In this document: positions 17,091-27,917 of the stretch, piece by piece | How positions within the stretch are numbered: the first letter of the stretch is position 1 | Layout of the letters: every line of letters begins with the position of its first letter | Assembly (NCBI GenBank): GCA_963761905.1 | Contig: CAVXIQ010000005.1 | Span: 496,001-560,000 of the forward strand | Reading direction: 5' to 3' | DNA length: 64,000 nt | From: Gaiellasilicea sp963761905 | GTDB lineage: Bacteria > Actinomycetota > Thermoleophilia > Gaiellales > Gaiellaceae | Notes under the pieces: model-generated | Told to the model about the DNA's origin: nothing | What the model saw: only the letters and a program-made list of their open reading frames with translations | Database searches by the model: none | Position numbers and translations under genes: made by a program

Positions 17091-18511
17091 CAACGAACGC
17101 GGAACGACGCGCTCTCGCGCAGCACGGGCTCACCCCGGTTGACGGGGTGAGTGACCGTGACCGCCAGCCGGTACAGACCGGGGCGGAGCTTCCGGCGGAG
17201 CGAGATCGCGACTCGCGCGTCGGCCTTCGCCCGGCCGCTCGTCGCAGCCGTCGTCGTGCCGGCAGGCAGCTTCACCAGTCGGGCGCGGTAGACGCAGTCG
17301 AGGTCGCAGCGCAGCGAGATCCCGAGCGTTCGCGCCGAGAAGACCGTTCTCGGCTTGATCGTCAGCGCGAGCCCTTCGCACCGGCCGATCGAGCCGCCGC
17401 GCGTCGCCGCGAGGGCGTCCCGCACCGCCGGCAGGCTCGTCTTCGGGCTGCCGTCGGCGTAGTAGAGCCCGGACTGCCATGCCGCCAGGGCGGTCTCGTC
17501 GTGCGAGTGGAAGAGGAGCATCCCGGTCACGTTCGGCTGGCAGAACGCGAGCTCGAGCGCGCGCCGGTAGTACGACGCCTGGACCGCCTCGGTGACGGGC
17601 CTCGTCGTCGCCGGCTCGGCGCCCGAGTAGAGCGACGCCTTGGCGGCGGGGATCACCGCTTCGACACCGAACTCGTCGTAGAGGATCGGCAGCGACGATC
17701 CGGCCTGGGCCGTGCCGTCGAACGCCTCCGCGAGCAGGGCGACGAGCTTCGGGTAGTCGACGAGCCCGAGGTGATCCGGGTCGGACGGCGGCAGGTCGGG
17801 CGAGCGGCTCGAGTTGTCGGCGTAGGGATGGAAGGCGAAGACGTCCATCACCGGCGCCGTTCTCCCGCTGCCGCGATAGGCGACGCCGAGCTCGCGGATG
17901 AACCGCGTCGGCGAGATCGTGTCGCGGCCCGTCCCCGGCCGGTCGACACCGCGCGGCGCCAGCGCGCCACCGATCACGCGCACGTCCGGCGAGACGGCCT
18001 TCAGCGCGTCGTAGGTCTCGGCGAGCAACGTCAGGTAGGCGGGCGCGGACGCTCCGGAGCCGTCGGCCGCGAACTGCGGCAGCCAGAACCGGTTCAGGTT
18101 CGGCTCGTTGCCGACGATCACGTCGCGGAAGCTCGGATACGTGCGGGCGAGATCGGCCGCGAACGCGGCGAACTGCCTCCGGTCGTCGGGCGTGAGCGGC
18201 GTCGTCCGAGAGCCCGCGTGGAAGACCGAGACGTAGACACGGACGTTGGCGAGCTGGGCCGCCGCCGCCACGTTCTCCAGGATCCGGCGCTCGGACGCAC
18301 TCGGCGAGAGCTCGCCCGGCTTCCAGATCGACGTCACCCTCACGGCCCGGAAGCCGGCGAGCTGGAGCAGCGTCATCTGCGCCTTCGCCTCGACGAGGCT
18401 CGAGCTGCGAACGACGTCCTCGGCGGCGCCGAGCGTCAGCGTCGGCCCCCCGGCGTTCGCGGCCGGCGCCAGCACGAACGCCGCTAGAAGTGCGAGAAAC
18501 CCCCGTCTCAT
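17090..18511 (-). CDS. Secreted clan-A glycoside hydrolase-like protein
   Basis: 473 residues from ATG 18511 (GTG 18520 is an alternative), with signal peptide MRRGFLALLAAFVLAPAANA. The barrel contains VIVGNEPNLNRFW (acid/base Glu about residue 135) and ILYDEFGVEA (nucleophile Glu about 280), plus FHPYAD and LLFHSHDE strands. This is the pattern of GH5/GH39-like retaining glycosidases. A C-terminal domain of about 90 residues (from SIGRCEGLALTIKP) is beta-rich with three cysteines and may bind the cell surface or carbohydrate. It forms a two-gene unit with the paralogue downstream. Confidence 0.82.
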   Translation of the reverse strand: MRRGFLALLAAFVLAPAANAGGPTLTLGAAEDVVRSSSLVEAKAQMTLLQLAGFRAVRVTSIWKPGELSPSASERRILENVAAAAQLANVRVYVSVFHAGSRTTPLTPDDRRQFAAFAADLARTYPSFRDVIVGNEPNLNRFWLPQFAADGSGASAPAYLTLLAETYDALKAVSPDVRVIGGALAPRGVDRPGTGRDTISPTRFIRELGVAYRGSGRTAPVMDVFAFHPYADNSSRSPDLPPSDPDHLGLVDYPKLVALLAEAFDGTAQAGSSLPILYDEFGVEAVIPAAKASLYSGAEPATTRPVTEAVQASYYRRALELAFCQPNVTGMLLFHSHDETALAAWQSGLYYADGSPKTSLPAVRDALAATRGGSIGRCEGLALTIKPRTVFSARTLGISLRCDLDCVYRARLVKLPAGTTTAATSGRAKADARVAISLRRKLRPGLYRLAVTVTHPVNRGEPVLRESASFRVR

Positions 18512-18581
18512 CCGCGACACGGTAGCGTCGCCCTGTGATGGCGGAGTAAGCCCCTCGCGGGCATCTACCCTTGATCGCCGA

Positions 18582-20435
18582 ATGCCCGACGTCCGCGAGA
18601 AGCTGAAAGGCCTGCCCGCGAAGCCGGGCGTCTACCTCTTTCGCGACGCCAACGGCGGCGTGCTCTATGTCGGCAAGGCGAAGACGTTGCGGTCCCGCGT
18701 CCGCTCGTACTTCCAGGCCGGACGGGGCGACACGCGGCAGTCGATCCCGGGCCTCGTCTCCCGAATCGACGACCTCGAGGTGATCGTCACCGGCACCGAG
18801 GTCGAGGCGCTCCATCTCGAGCAGAACCTCGTCAAGCGGCACCGGCCGCCGTACAACGTCCGCCTCCGGGACGACAAGTCGTTCCCGTACATCGCCGTCA
18901 CCGTCGAGGACGAGTTCCCGCGCGTCATGTTCACGCGCGAGCGGCACCGGCGGGGCGTCGTCTACTTCGGCCCCTACGCCAACGCGAAGAAGGTGCGCGA
19001 GACGCTCGACGTGCTCAACCGCGTCTTCCAGTTCCGCCCCTGCGAAGGGCCGAAGCCGGGGCGGCACTCCGGGATCCCGTGCCTCGATTACCACATCGAG
19101 CGCTGCCACGCGCCCTGCGTCGGCTACATCACGAAGGAGCTCTACGGCGAGCTGATCGACGAGGTGATCGAGTTTCTCTCGGGCGACACGAAGCCGATCG
19201 TGCGGGCTCTCGAGAGCCGAATGCGCGAGGCGGCGACGGACGAGCGCTTCGAGGACGCGGCCCGCTACCGGAACCGGCTCTTCGCGATCCAGAACCTCGC
19301 CGAGCGGCAGGGCGCGGACCGGCGCGAGACCGGCTCGATCGACGTGATCGGGATCGCCGCCGAGGGCGCGCGCGCCGCCGTCCAGGTCTTCCCGCTCCGC
19401 GGCGGCAAGATGATCGACCGGCACGGCTTCCACCTCGAGAACGTCGAGGGGCAGGACGTGACAACCATTCTCGAGGCCTTCTGCACCGAGTACTACGGGA
19501 ATGCGCCTTCGATCCCGCCGCAGCTCGTGGTTCCGCGCGAGACCGGCGACGTCGACGCGCTGCAGCAGTGGCTCGGCGAGCGCCGAGGGTCGCGGGTCGA
19601 GGTGCGGGTGCCCGAGCGAGGCGAGAAGGCGCGCCTCGCGGAGCTCGCCGGCCAGAACGCGCGGCTCGCGCTCGACTCGGAGGCGATCCAGGCGGAGCAG
19701 AAGCGCCTGCGGCGCGTCGAGGCGCTGGAGGAGCTCCGCGAGACGTTGAACCTGGAGAGCCTCCCGCTCCGGATCGAGTGCTACGACATCTCGAACATCC
19801 AGGGACAGCAGATCGTCGGCTCGATGGTCGTCTTCCAGGATGCCGTCGCGAAGAAGGCGCACTACCGCAAGTTCGCCGTCCGCGGGCTCGAGGGGCAGGA
19901 CGACTTCGCGGCGATGGCCGAGGTGATCTCGCGCCGCTTCGCCCGCCTCGGGCACATGGCCGACGACGAGTACGACGAGGGCTTCGCGACGGCTCCGAAC
20001 CTCGTCGTGATCGACGGCGGCAAGGGCCAGCTCTCGGCGGCGCTCGCCGCGATGCAGGGCTACGACCTGCCGCGCGTCGCCGTGATCGCGCTCGCGAAGC
20101 GAATCGAGGAGGTGTTCGTGCCGGGCAGCGCGGATCCGATCCTCCTCGATCCGCATGGCCCCGGCCTCCAGCTCCTGCAGCGGATCCGCGACGAGGCCCA
20201 CCGCTTCGCGCTCGGGTTTCACCGGCAGCGGCGGGCGGCGAAGGCTCGCGAGTCGCTCTTCGACACGCTCGAGGGCGTCGGCCCCGCGCGGCGGCGCGCG
20301 CTGCTCCGCCACTTCGGCTCGACCGAGAACGTCGTGGCCGCGAGCCAGGAGGAGCTGGAGGGCGTTCCCGGGGTGCCGGCGAAGACCGCGCGGTCGATCT
20401 ACGCGCAGCTTCACCGCTCCGGCCGACCGTCCTAG
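18582..20435 (+). CDS. uvrC: Excinuclease ABC subunit C
   Basis: A 617-residue nucleotide excision repair nuclease that makes both incisions around a UvrB-bound lesion. The N-terminal GIY-YIG domain starts KPGVYLFRDANGGVLYVGKA. A UVR UvrB-binding motif lies near residues 205-235 (MREAATDERFEDAARYRNRL). The RNase H-like domain has IECYDISNIQG and LVVIDGGKGQLSAA, and a helix-hairpin-helix pair ends the protein (LEGVGPARRRALLRHFGS). ATG 18582 was chosen because the frame upstream is the antisense of the glycosidase gene. The frame is fully intact. uvrC near whiA and gap/pgk/tpi is conserved actinobacterial order. Confidence 0.97.
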   Translation: MPDVREKLKGLPAKPGVYLFRDANGGVLYVGKAKTLRSRVRSYFQAGRGDTRQSIPGLVSRIDDLEVIVTGTEVEALHLEQNLVKRHRPPYNVRLRDDKSFPYIAVTVEDEFPRVMFTRERHRRGVVYFGPYANAKKVRETLDVLNRVFQFRPCEGPKPGRHSGIPCLDYHIERCHAPCVGYITKELYGELIDEVIEFLSGDTKPIVRALESRMREAATDERFEDAARYRNRLFAIQNLAERQGADRRETGSIDVIGIAAEGARAAVQVFPLRGGKMIDRHGFHLENVEGQDVTTILEAFCTEYYGNAPSIPPQLVVPRETGDVDALQQWLGERRGSRVEVRVPERGEKARLAELAGQNARLALDSEAIQAEQKRLRRVEALEELRETLNLESLPLRIECYDISNIQGQQIVGSMVVFQDAVAKKAHYRKFAVRGLEGQDDFAAMAEVISRRFARLGHMADDEYDEGFATAPNLVVIDGGKGQLSAALAAMQGYDLPRVAVIALAKRIEEVFVPGSADPILLDPHGPGLQLLQRIRDEAHRFALGFHRQRRAAKARESLFDTLEGVGPARRRALLRHFGSTENVVAASQEELEGVPGVPAKTARSIYAQLHRSGRPS

Positions 20436-20456
20436 CCGGGTGCGATAGTCGTCGCG

Positions 20457-20901
20457 ATGAAGCCGCTTCGCCTGCTCGTGCTCGATCGGCGATCGCGCGG
20501 GCATCTGCGCCGCTCCGGCAAGCGCCCGCCTCGTCCACTTCACGAGCCCCTCCGGCAACATCGACTGCCTCGGCAGCACGAGCTCGCCGGCCTCGGTCAG
20601 CTGCTACGTGCAGCGGACCACGTGGTCGAGGACGCCGCCCCGGCCGTCCTGGTGCGATGTCGACTGGTTTCCCACCGAGGTCGGGCTCTCGAAGCGGCGG
20701 ACGACGGTCGGCTCCTGCCGCGGCGACGTCGGCCCGACCTGCTTTCCCGGGGCCTGCGGCCGGCTCGCGTACGGCCGCTCGCTCGAGATCGGCTCGATTC
20801 GCTGCAGCTCTGCGACGAACGGGATCACCTGCCGGTATCGGACGAGTCCGAGAGTGGGCTTTCGCGTCGCCCGCGAGGGCTACGTCCTCTTCAGGCGGTA
20901 G
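20457..20901 (+). CDS. Small secreted cysteine-containing protein (frameshift in signal region)
   Basis: The beginning MKPLRLLVL at ATG 20457 looks like a signal peptide, but the frame changes between about 20484 and 20505. Downstream the coherent frame reads CAAPASARLVHFTSPSGNIDC...SVSCYVQRTTW and ends GITCRYRTSPRVGFRVARE. About 147 residues after correction. Seven or more cysteines and the closing GITCRY...F(R)VARE pattern resemble a family of exported actinobacterial proteins of unknown function. The exact signal sequence cannot be restored by eye; more than one base error may be present. Confidence 0.6.
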
Positions 20902-20910
20902 CGCTCCCCG

Positions 20911-21847
20911 TTAGCCCTCGGGCGCGGTCTTCTGCCCGGCCACGTCGCGCCAGCGCACGTGACCGAGCATCAGGAAGAGCGCGGTGAAGCCGACGATCGC
21001 GTTCACGGTGGTCAGCGTCAGCTTCATCCCGACCGAGAAGGCGAGGAGGGCGCTGCTCGCCACCGTGCCTCTGAAGACGTAGACGATGAAGGCCTGCTCG
21101 GTGCCGATTCCACCCGGGGAGATCGGAACGAGCGTGGCCAGGCTCTGCGTCACCTGCACGAGCAGCACGTTCTGGATCGACTGCTCGATCCCGAATGCGC
21201 CGAGGAAGAACCAGATCGCGACGAGGCGCAGGAGCCAGTCGCCTGCCTGCCACGCGGCGACCGTGCGGAAATAGCGCCTGCGGTCCGAGAGCACGGCGAA
21301 GCCGGCCCGGACGCGCTGCTTGAGGTCGTCGATCTGCAGGCGCAGCCAGAAGAAGCCGACGATCCCGACGATCATGAGCGTCAGGAGCAGCACGAGCGAG
21401 AAGGCTCCGTGCTCGAGGAACCAGCCGAACTCGAACCCGGGCAGGTTCCCGAGCACCGAGAGGCCGGGGAGGACTCCGAGCGTGAGCGCGTAGGTGAAGA
21501 TCAGGATCGCCATCGTCGAGTCGAAGATCGTCATCACGAGCAGCGTCGAGACGAGCGTCGTGTAGGCCGCGCCGGGAATCGCCCGGTGGGCGAGGAAGAG
21601 CCGGACGGCGTCACCGCCTCGGGCCGGCACGACCGCGTTGACTCCGACCCCGGAGACGTAGGCGCCGTAGATCGAGCGCCACCTGGGCGGTGTCTGCGGA
21701 TAGGCGGCGCAGATCGTGTTCCACCACGCCCGGCTGACGCAGAACGTCTTCAGCAGGTGCGCGACCACCGCAAGCCCGAGCGCGCCCCAGCTCGACGGAG
21801 GCGAGCTGCTCGAAGAAGACGCCGATCGCGTGGAAGACCTCCCCCAC
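20911..21847 (-). CDS. Lysylphosphatidylglycerol synthase TM-region (UPF0104/YbhN) family protein (frameshifted)
   Basis: About 311 residues from GTG 21847 once an extra base in the run at 21785-21788 is removed. It is a polytopic membrane protein with seven or eight spans. The family signature R-G-G-D (VVPARGGDAVRLFL) and the later SPGGIGTEQAF motif are the conserved loops of the aglD2/YbhN domain. This domain is found alone in lipid flippase-like proteins and fused in MprF. No catalytic synthase domain is present, so transport or flipping of a lipid is more likely than aminoacylation. Confidence 0.82.
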
Positions 21848-21879
21848 GCACCCAGGCTAGCCGCCTGGGGCCGAGCGGA

Positions 21880-23526
<1,647 letters not shown>

Positions 23527-23580
23527 CGCTCCTAGTCTATGGGGCGGCGATTCGAGCGGCGATTTGTAGAGTCGCAGTCG

Positions 23581-24120
23581 ATGCGCGTGACGCGGATTGC
23601 CTACGCGGTCGACGGCTGGGGCGTGGGGGAGCTGTGGCTCGGCGACGGCCGGATCGTGCTCGCGCACGAGGCCCCGCACGACGCCCCGCGCGAGCCCCCA
23701 ACGCCCCCAAGGGGGGCGACGAAGCCCCCTTCTGGAACGCTATCGGCCAATTCTGCAGCTGACAGTGACGGCTTCGTGCCGGATCTCGTGCGAAGGATCC
23801 ACAGCTTCTTCGCCGGCGAGCCCGTCTCGTTCGCGGACGTCGAGCTCGACCTCGAGTGGTGCACCCCGTTTCAGCATGCGGTGGCGAGCCAGCTTCGAGC
23901 AGTCCCGTGGGGCGAGGTCGTCTCGTACGGCGAGCTGGCCGACCGGGCCGGCTATCCCCGCGCGGGTCGTGCCGCCGGCAGCTTCTGCGCGCACAACAGG
24001 TTCTTCCTGCTCGTCCCGTGCCACCGCGTCATCGCGTCCGACGGGATCGGCTCGTACGGTGCCGCCGGGATCGGCTTCAAGCGCCGCCTCCTCCGCCTCG
24101 AGCGCCATGCCTCTCTCTGA
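23581..24120 (+). CDS. ogt: Methylated-DNA--protein-cysteine methyltransferase
   Basis: A 179-residue suicide repair protein that takes alkyl groups from O6-alkylguanine. The acceptor Cys is in LVPCHRVIASDGIGSYG (Cys about 145), preceded by the helix-turn-helix segment TPFQHAVASQLRAVPWGEVVSYG. Between the short N-terminal domain and the catalytic domain lies an unusual Pro-rich linker (REPPTPPRGATKPPSG), encoded over an inverted repeat (23702-23718). ATG 23581 was preferred over an upstream in-frame ATG at 23539. It overlaps whiA by 14 bases. Confidence 0.92.
   Translation: MRVTRIAYAVDGWGVGELWLGDGRIVLAHEAPHDAPREPPTPPRGATKPPSGTLSANSAADSDGFVPDLVRRIHSFFAGEPVSFADVELDLEWCTPFQHAVASQLRAVPWGEVVSYGELADRAGYPRAGRAAGSFCAHNRFFLLVPCHRVIASDGIGSYGAAGIGFKRRLLRLERHASL
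23702..23718. repeat. Short inverted repeat inside ogt
   Basis: CGCCCCC and GGGGGCG arms of seven bases flank AAG. An alternative pairing uses AAGGGGG with CCCCCTT a little further on. It encodes the Pro-rich linker of Ogt and may be an inserted palindromic element that stayed in frame. Confidence 0.45.
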
Positions 24121-25027
24121 GGATCTCCGCAACGAGCTGGCGGCGATCACGCCGAAACGCGGCTGCTGCCGCCTCGCCGAGGTGTCCGCGCTCTTCCACT
24201 CGGCGGGGAGCGCGCACCTCCGCGGCCGCGGCGAGGTCGCCTTGCATCTCGACCTCTCCAGCGCACCCGTCGCGCGGCGCGCGTTCTCGCTCCTGCGGGA
24301 GCTCGGAATCCACTCCGAGATCCGCACCTATCGCCGGCAGGCCTTCGACCAGGCAACGCGGTACCAGCTCCACGTCGCCGGCGACGAGAGCGCGCTCGAC
24401 ACGCTCGTCGAGGCCGGAGTCCTCGACTCTCGGCACGCCCCGGTCGAACGGCCGCCGCGGCGGGTCGTCGGACGCGGGTGCTGCCGCGGGGCCTACCTGC
24501 GCGGAGCGCTTCTCGGCGGTGGCTCGCTCTCGGGGCCGCGATCGCCTCATCTCGAGCTGCGAACCGCATCGCGCGAAGGGGCCGAGTTCCTCCGCTCCAT
24601 CGCGGCGGCCGACGGGGTCAGGCTGGGCGTGCTCGACCGCACGAGGCACGCGATCGCCTATGCGAAGGGGACGGAGGCGATCGAGGGGCTTCTCGCAGCA
24701 GCGGGCGCGGCCGACACGGTGCTCGCGTTCGAGGAGCGCGCTGTGATCGCCGCCACGCGGGCCGAGGCAAACCGGTTGGCGAACGCCGATCACGCAAATC
24801 TCGTCCGCACCAGTCGAGCAGCACAGCGCCAGCTCGACGCGGTGCGAGCGTTACGCGACACGGGCGCACTCGCGCGCCTACCCGAGCGCCTGGACGAGGT
24901 CGCCCGCCTTCGACTCCGTCACCCGAGCTTCTCCCTGCGTGAGCTGGCGGCGAAGTGCGACCCCCCGACGACGAAGGCGTCGGTCCACCGCCGGCTGAAC
25001 AAGCTCGTCGAGCTCGCCTCACGCTGA
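24107..25027 (+). CDS. whiA: DNA-binding protein WhiA
   Basis: A 306-residue regulator with a degenerate LAGLIDADG-homing-endonuclease domain (about residues 1-215) and a C-terminal helix-turn-helix (SFSLRELAAKCDPPTTKASVHRRLNKL). The motifs KRGCCRLAEVSALFHSAGS and CCRGAYLRGALLGGGSLS are the standard WhiA blocks. In Streptomyces WhiA acts with WhiB to control sporulation septation genes; in non-sporulating actinobacteria its role is less defined. The usual neighbours RapZ and YvcK are absent here. The start overlaps the end of ogt, so the pair may be co-transcribed. Confidence 0.95.
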   Translation: MPLSEDLRNELAAITPKRGCCRLAEVSALFHSAGSAHLRGRGEVALHLDLSSAPVARRAFSLLRELGIHSEIRTYRRQAFDQATRYQLHVAGDESALDTLVEAGVLDSRHAPVERPPRRVVGRGCCRGAYLRGALLGGGSLSGPRSPHLELRTASREGAEFLRSIAAADGVRLGVLDRTRHAIAYAKGTEAIEGLLAAAGAADTVLAFEERAVIAATRAEANRLANADHANLVRTSRAAQRQLDAVRALRDTGALARLPERLDEVARLRLRHPSFSLRELAAKCDPPTTKASVHRRLNKLVELASR

Positions 25028-25396
25028 ATCGTCCCTCGCGCGACTCTCGTTCCTGGCGCGTGGCTGCGAGTGCGCGACCGGAGGGGATAGGGCGCAAGCC
25101 CAGACCTGGAGAGTCGCGTGCTCGCAGACGCGCGAGGCCGGCGCAAGCGGGCTCCGCCCGCCGGGAGCCGGCCGGCCAGGGACGAGAGGGCGGGCCGGAG
25201 GGGGTGGTCCGAGGACGACCTCCCCCTCCGCAGTACCGCGCTCCGTACCGGTGACAGACGGGGTCTGAATCCGCCGCCGGACGAGCACGGACCCGCCGCT
25301 TGAAGAGTACGAAAAAGCAGTCCGATTCGATACCGGAGTTACAAGTCGGAAAGCATCCTGGCGCGCGGCCTGCTCGGACGTTACGGTTGTCCTCGC
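25028..25396. other. Intergenic stretch without a recognised gene
   Basis: This 369-base gap between whiA and the Taq carboxypeptidase gene has no convincing coding frame and matches no RNA that I can identify (no RNase P, tmRNA or riboswitch core seen). It is rich in GC palindromes, the strongest listed separately at 25196-25230. It may carry the promoter of the following gene, but no clear -35/-10 pair was found. Confidence 0.5.
25196..25230. repeat. Strong inverted repeat downstream of whiA
   Basis: Nine-base arms CGGAGGGGG (25196-25204) and CCCCCTCCG (25222-25230) extend, after a T-T mismatch, by four more pairs (GGTC/GACC), leaving a loop of about eight bases. No T run follows. It could be a terminator for whiA or part of a structured leader. 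Confidence 0.45.
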
Positions 25397-26884
25397 GTGC
25401 TTGCGGCCTACGCGGATCTGAAGGAGCGGCTGGCGGAGATCCACGATCTCCAGAAGACCCGTTCCCTGCTCGCCTGGGATCAGCAGGTGCTGATGCCCGC
25501 GGGCGGCAGCGGCGTCAGGGCGGAGCAGATCGCCACGCTCGACCGGATCGCGCACACGGCGTTCATCGACGACGAGATCGGCCGACTGCTCGACCGGCTC
25601 GCGCCCTTCGAGGACTCCCAGCCCTACGACTCGGACGAGGCCAGCCTGATCCGCGTGACCCGGCTCGACTGGGAGAAGGCACGCCGCGTTCCGGCCGATC
25701 TTCGCTCCGAGATGTCCCGCGCCTCGTCGCTCGCGCTGCCGGTGTGGGCAGAGGCGCGTGCGAGCTCCGACTTCGCGCTCTTCCTGCCGCTGCTGCAGGA
25801 GAACCTCGAGCTCCGGCGGCGCTACGTCGACTGCTTCGACGACTACGACGAGCCGTACGACGTGCTGCTCGACGACTTCGAGCGCGGGATGACGACGGCC
25901 GAGGTTCGCGTCGTCTTCGATCGGCTGAAGGCCGAGCAGGTGCCGCTCGTCGCCGCCGCCAAGCGAAACGGCGACCGCCCTGCGAGAGATCGCCCGTTCC
26001 CGCTCGAAGGACAGCGGCGATTCGAGTTGGGCGTGCTCGAGCGCTTCGGCTTCGATCGAAGCTCCTGGCGGCTCGATCCGACCGTGCACCCGTTCGCAAG
26101 CTCGCTCGGCACGGACGACATCCGGCTGACGACGCGCTACCACGAGACGAACCTCGACGGCCTCTTCGCGACGATGCACGAGTGCGGCCACGGGCTCTAC
26201 GAGCACGGGGTCTCCGCCGACCTGGAGCGGACGCCGCTCGCGCGCGGAACCTCGCTCGGCCTGCACGAGTCGCAGAGCCGGCTCTGGGAGAACCTCGTCG
26301 GCCGCAGCCTGCCGTTCTGGCGCTACTTCTTCCCGCAGCTCCGGGAGACGTTTCCCGAGGCGCTGCGCGACGTCGAGCTCGAGGAGTGGTACGCCTCGGT
26401 GAACTGGGTCGAGCCCTCGCCGATCCGGGTGGAGGCCGACGAGGCGACCTACAACCTGCACGTGATCCTCCGCTTCGAGCTCGAGCAGGAGCTGCTCGCG
26501 GGAAGCGTCGACCTGGCCGAGCTGCCCGAGATCTGGAACGCGCGCATGCTCGACTATCTCGGGATCGAGCCGGAGAACGACCGGCTCGGCGTCCTCCAGG
26601 ACATGCACTGGGCAGGCGGGCACATCGGCTACTTCTCGACCTACGCGCTCGGGAACGTGATCTCGGTGCAGATCTGGGAGACCCTGCTCGCCGACCTACC
26701 CGACGTCCACGCCCAGTTCGAGCAAGGCGAGTTCGGCGAGCTCCGCGCCTGGCTGACGGAGCGCCTCTATCGCCACGGCCGCAAGTTCACCCCGAAGGAG
26801 ACACTGGAGCGCCTGGTCGGCGGCCGAATCGATCCCGACCCCTACCTCCGCTACCTCGGGACGAAGCTCGCGACCCTCGCTTAG
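25397..26884 (+). CDS. Carboxypeptidase Taq (M32 metallopeptidase)
   Basis: A 495-residue zinc carboxypeptidase. The metal site HECGH (an HEXXH motif, about residue 260) lies in ATMHECGHGLYEHGV, with the downstream Glu ligand in SLGLHESQSRLWEN. The family motifs VNWVEPSPIRVEADEATYNLHV and DMHWAGGHIGYF are intact. GTG 25397 gives the normal N-terminus (LAAYADLKERLAEIHDL). It has no signal peptide, so it acts in the cytosol, probably trimming peptides. It reads towards gap, 32 bases upstream of it. Confidence 0.95.
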   Translation: MLAAYADLKERLAEIHDLQKTRSLLAWDQQVLMPAGGSGVRAEQIATLDRIAHTAFIDDEIGRLLDRLAPFEDSQPYDSDEASLIRVTRLDWEKARRVPADLRSEMSRASSLALPVWAEARASSDFALFLPLLQENLELRRRYVDCFDDYDEPYDVLLDDFERGMTTAEVRVVFDRLKAEQVPLVAAAKRNGDRPARDRPFPLEGQRRFELGVLERFGFDRSSWRLDPTVHPFASSLGTDDIRLTTRYHETNLDGLFATMHECGHGLYEHGVSADLERTPLARGTSLGLHESQSRLWENLVGRSLPFWRYFFPQLRETFPEALRDVELEEWYASVNWVEPSPIRVEADEATYNLHVILRFELEQELLAGSVDLAELPEIWNARMLDYLGIEPENDRLGVLQDMHWAGGHIGYFSTYALGNVISVQIWETLLADLPDVHAQFEQGEFGELRAWLTERLYRHGRKFTPKETLERLVGGRIDPDPYLRYLGTKLATLA

Positions 26885-26916
26885 ACTCGCCTCCGGCAAC
26901 GAGAGACGGGAGGCGC

Positions 26917-27917
26917 ATGGCGACACGGGTAGGGATCAACGGCTTCGGCCGGATCGGACGCAACTTCTTCCGCGCCTCGCTGGAGCGCGACGCGGACTTC
27001 GAGATCGTCGCCGCGAACGACCTCGGCGACGCCGAGACGATGAGGCACCTGCTCAAGTACGACTCGAATCTCGGCCCGCTTGCCGGTGACGTGGAGCTCG
27101 CCGACGGCGTCATCCACGCTGCCGGCAAGGAGATCAAGCTCCTCTCCGAGCGCGATCCAGGCCGATCTCGCCTGGGGCGATCTCGGCGTCGACGTGGTGC
27201 TCGAGTCGACCGGCTTCTTCACGAAGCGAGACGGCGCGCAGAAGCACCTCGATGCCGGCGCGAAGAAGGTCGTGATCTCGGCGCCCGCCACCGATCCCGA
27301 CCTGACTCTCGTGCTCGGCGTCAACGATGACCAGTACGACGCGGACTCGCACCACATCGTCTCGAACGCCTCCTGCACGACGAACTGCGTCGCGCCGCTC
27401 GCGAAGGTGCTGCACGACTCCTTCACGGTCGAGCAGGGCTTCATGACAACGATCCACGCCTATACGAACGACCAGCGCATCCTCGACCTGCCGCACGAGG
27501 ACATTCGCCGCGCCCGAGCCGCCGCGATCAACCTGATCCCGACCTCGACCGGCGCCGCGCGCGCGATCGGGCTCGTGCTCCCGGAGCTGAAGGGCAAGGT
27601 CGACGGGATGTCGATGCGGGCGCCCGTGCCGACCGGCTCGGTCACCGATCTCGTCTGCCTCGTCGGCCGCGAGACGACCGCCGACGAGGTCAAGGACGCG
27701 TTCCGCACCGCCGCGTCGTCGGGCTCGCTCGAGCCCTACCTCCAGTACATGGAGGATCCGATCGTCTCGACCGACATCCAGCGCTCGCCCTACTCGTGCG
27801 TCTTCGACGCCGAGCTGACGATGGTGAACGGGCGGATGGTGAAGGTGTTCGGCTGGTACGACAACGAGTGGGGCTACTCGTGCCGGCTCGTCGATCTGAT
27901 CGGGAAGCTTGCTCTGA
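26917..27917 (+). CDS. gap: Glyceraldehyde-3-phosphate dehydrogenase, type I (frameshifted in this sequence)
   Basis: Starts at ATG 26917 with GGGAGG at 26908-26913. It begins TRVGINGFGRIGRNFFRA (Rossmann dinucleotide site), breaks at 27157-27160 (one extra base), then continues with the catalytic Cys in SNASCTTNCVAPLAKV and ends GWYDNEWGYSCRLVDLIG. In that last frame no stop appears before the pgk coding region. A second extra base shortly before 27915 would bring in the TGA at 27915-27917 and give 332 residues, the family length. Catalyses oxidative phosphorylation of glyceraldehyde 3-phosphate and leads the gap-pgk-tpi-gpmI operon. Confidence 0.93.

Noticed and set aside
17130..20579. Reverse-strand open frame of about 1150 codons opposite uvrC
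   Set aside because: It overlaps uvrC and the glycosidase in other frames; the real genes there show clear family motifs.
25028..25396. A structured RNA such as RNase P RNA or tmRNA between whiA and the carboxypeptidase gene
   Set aside because: The diagnostic conserved cores of these RNAs could not be found; only GC palindromes are visible.
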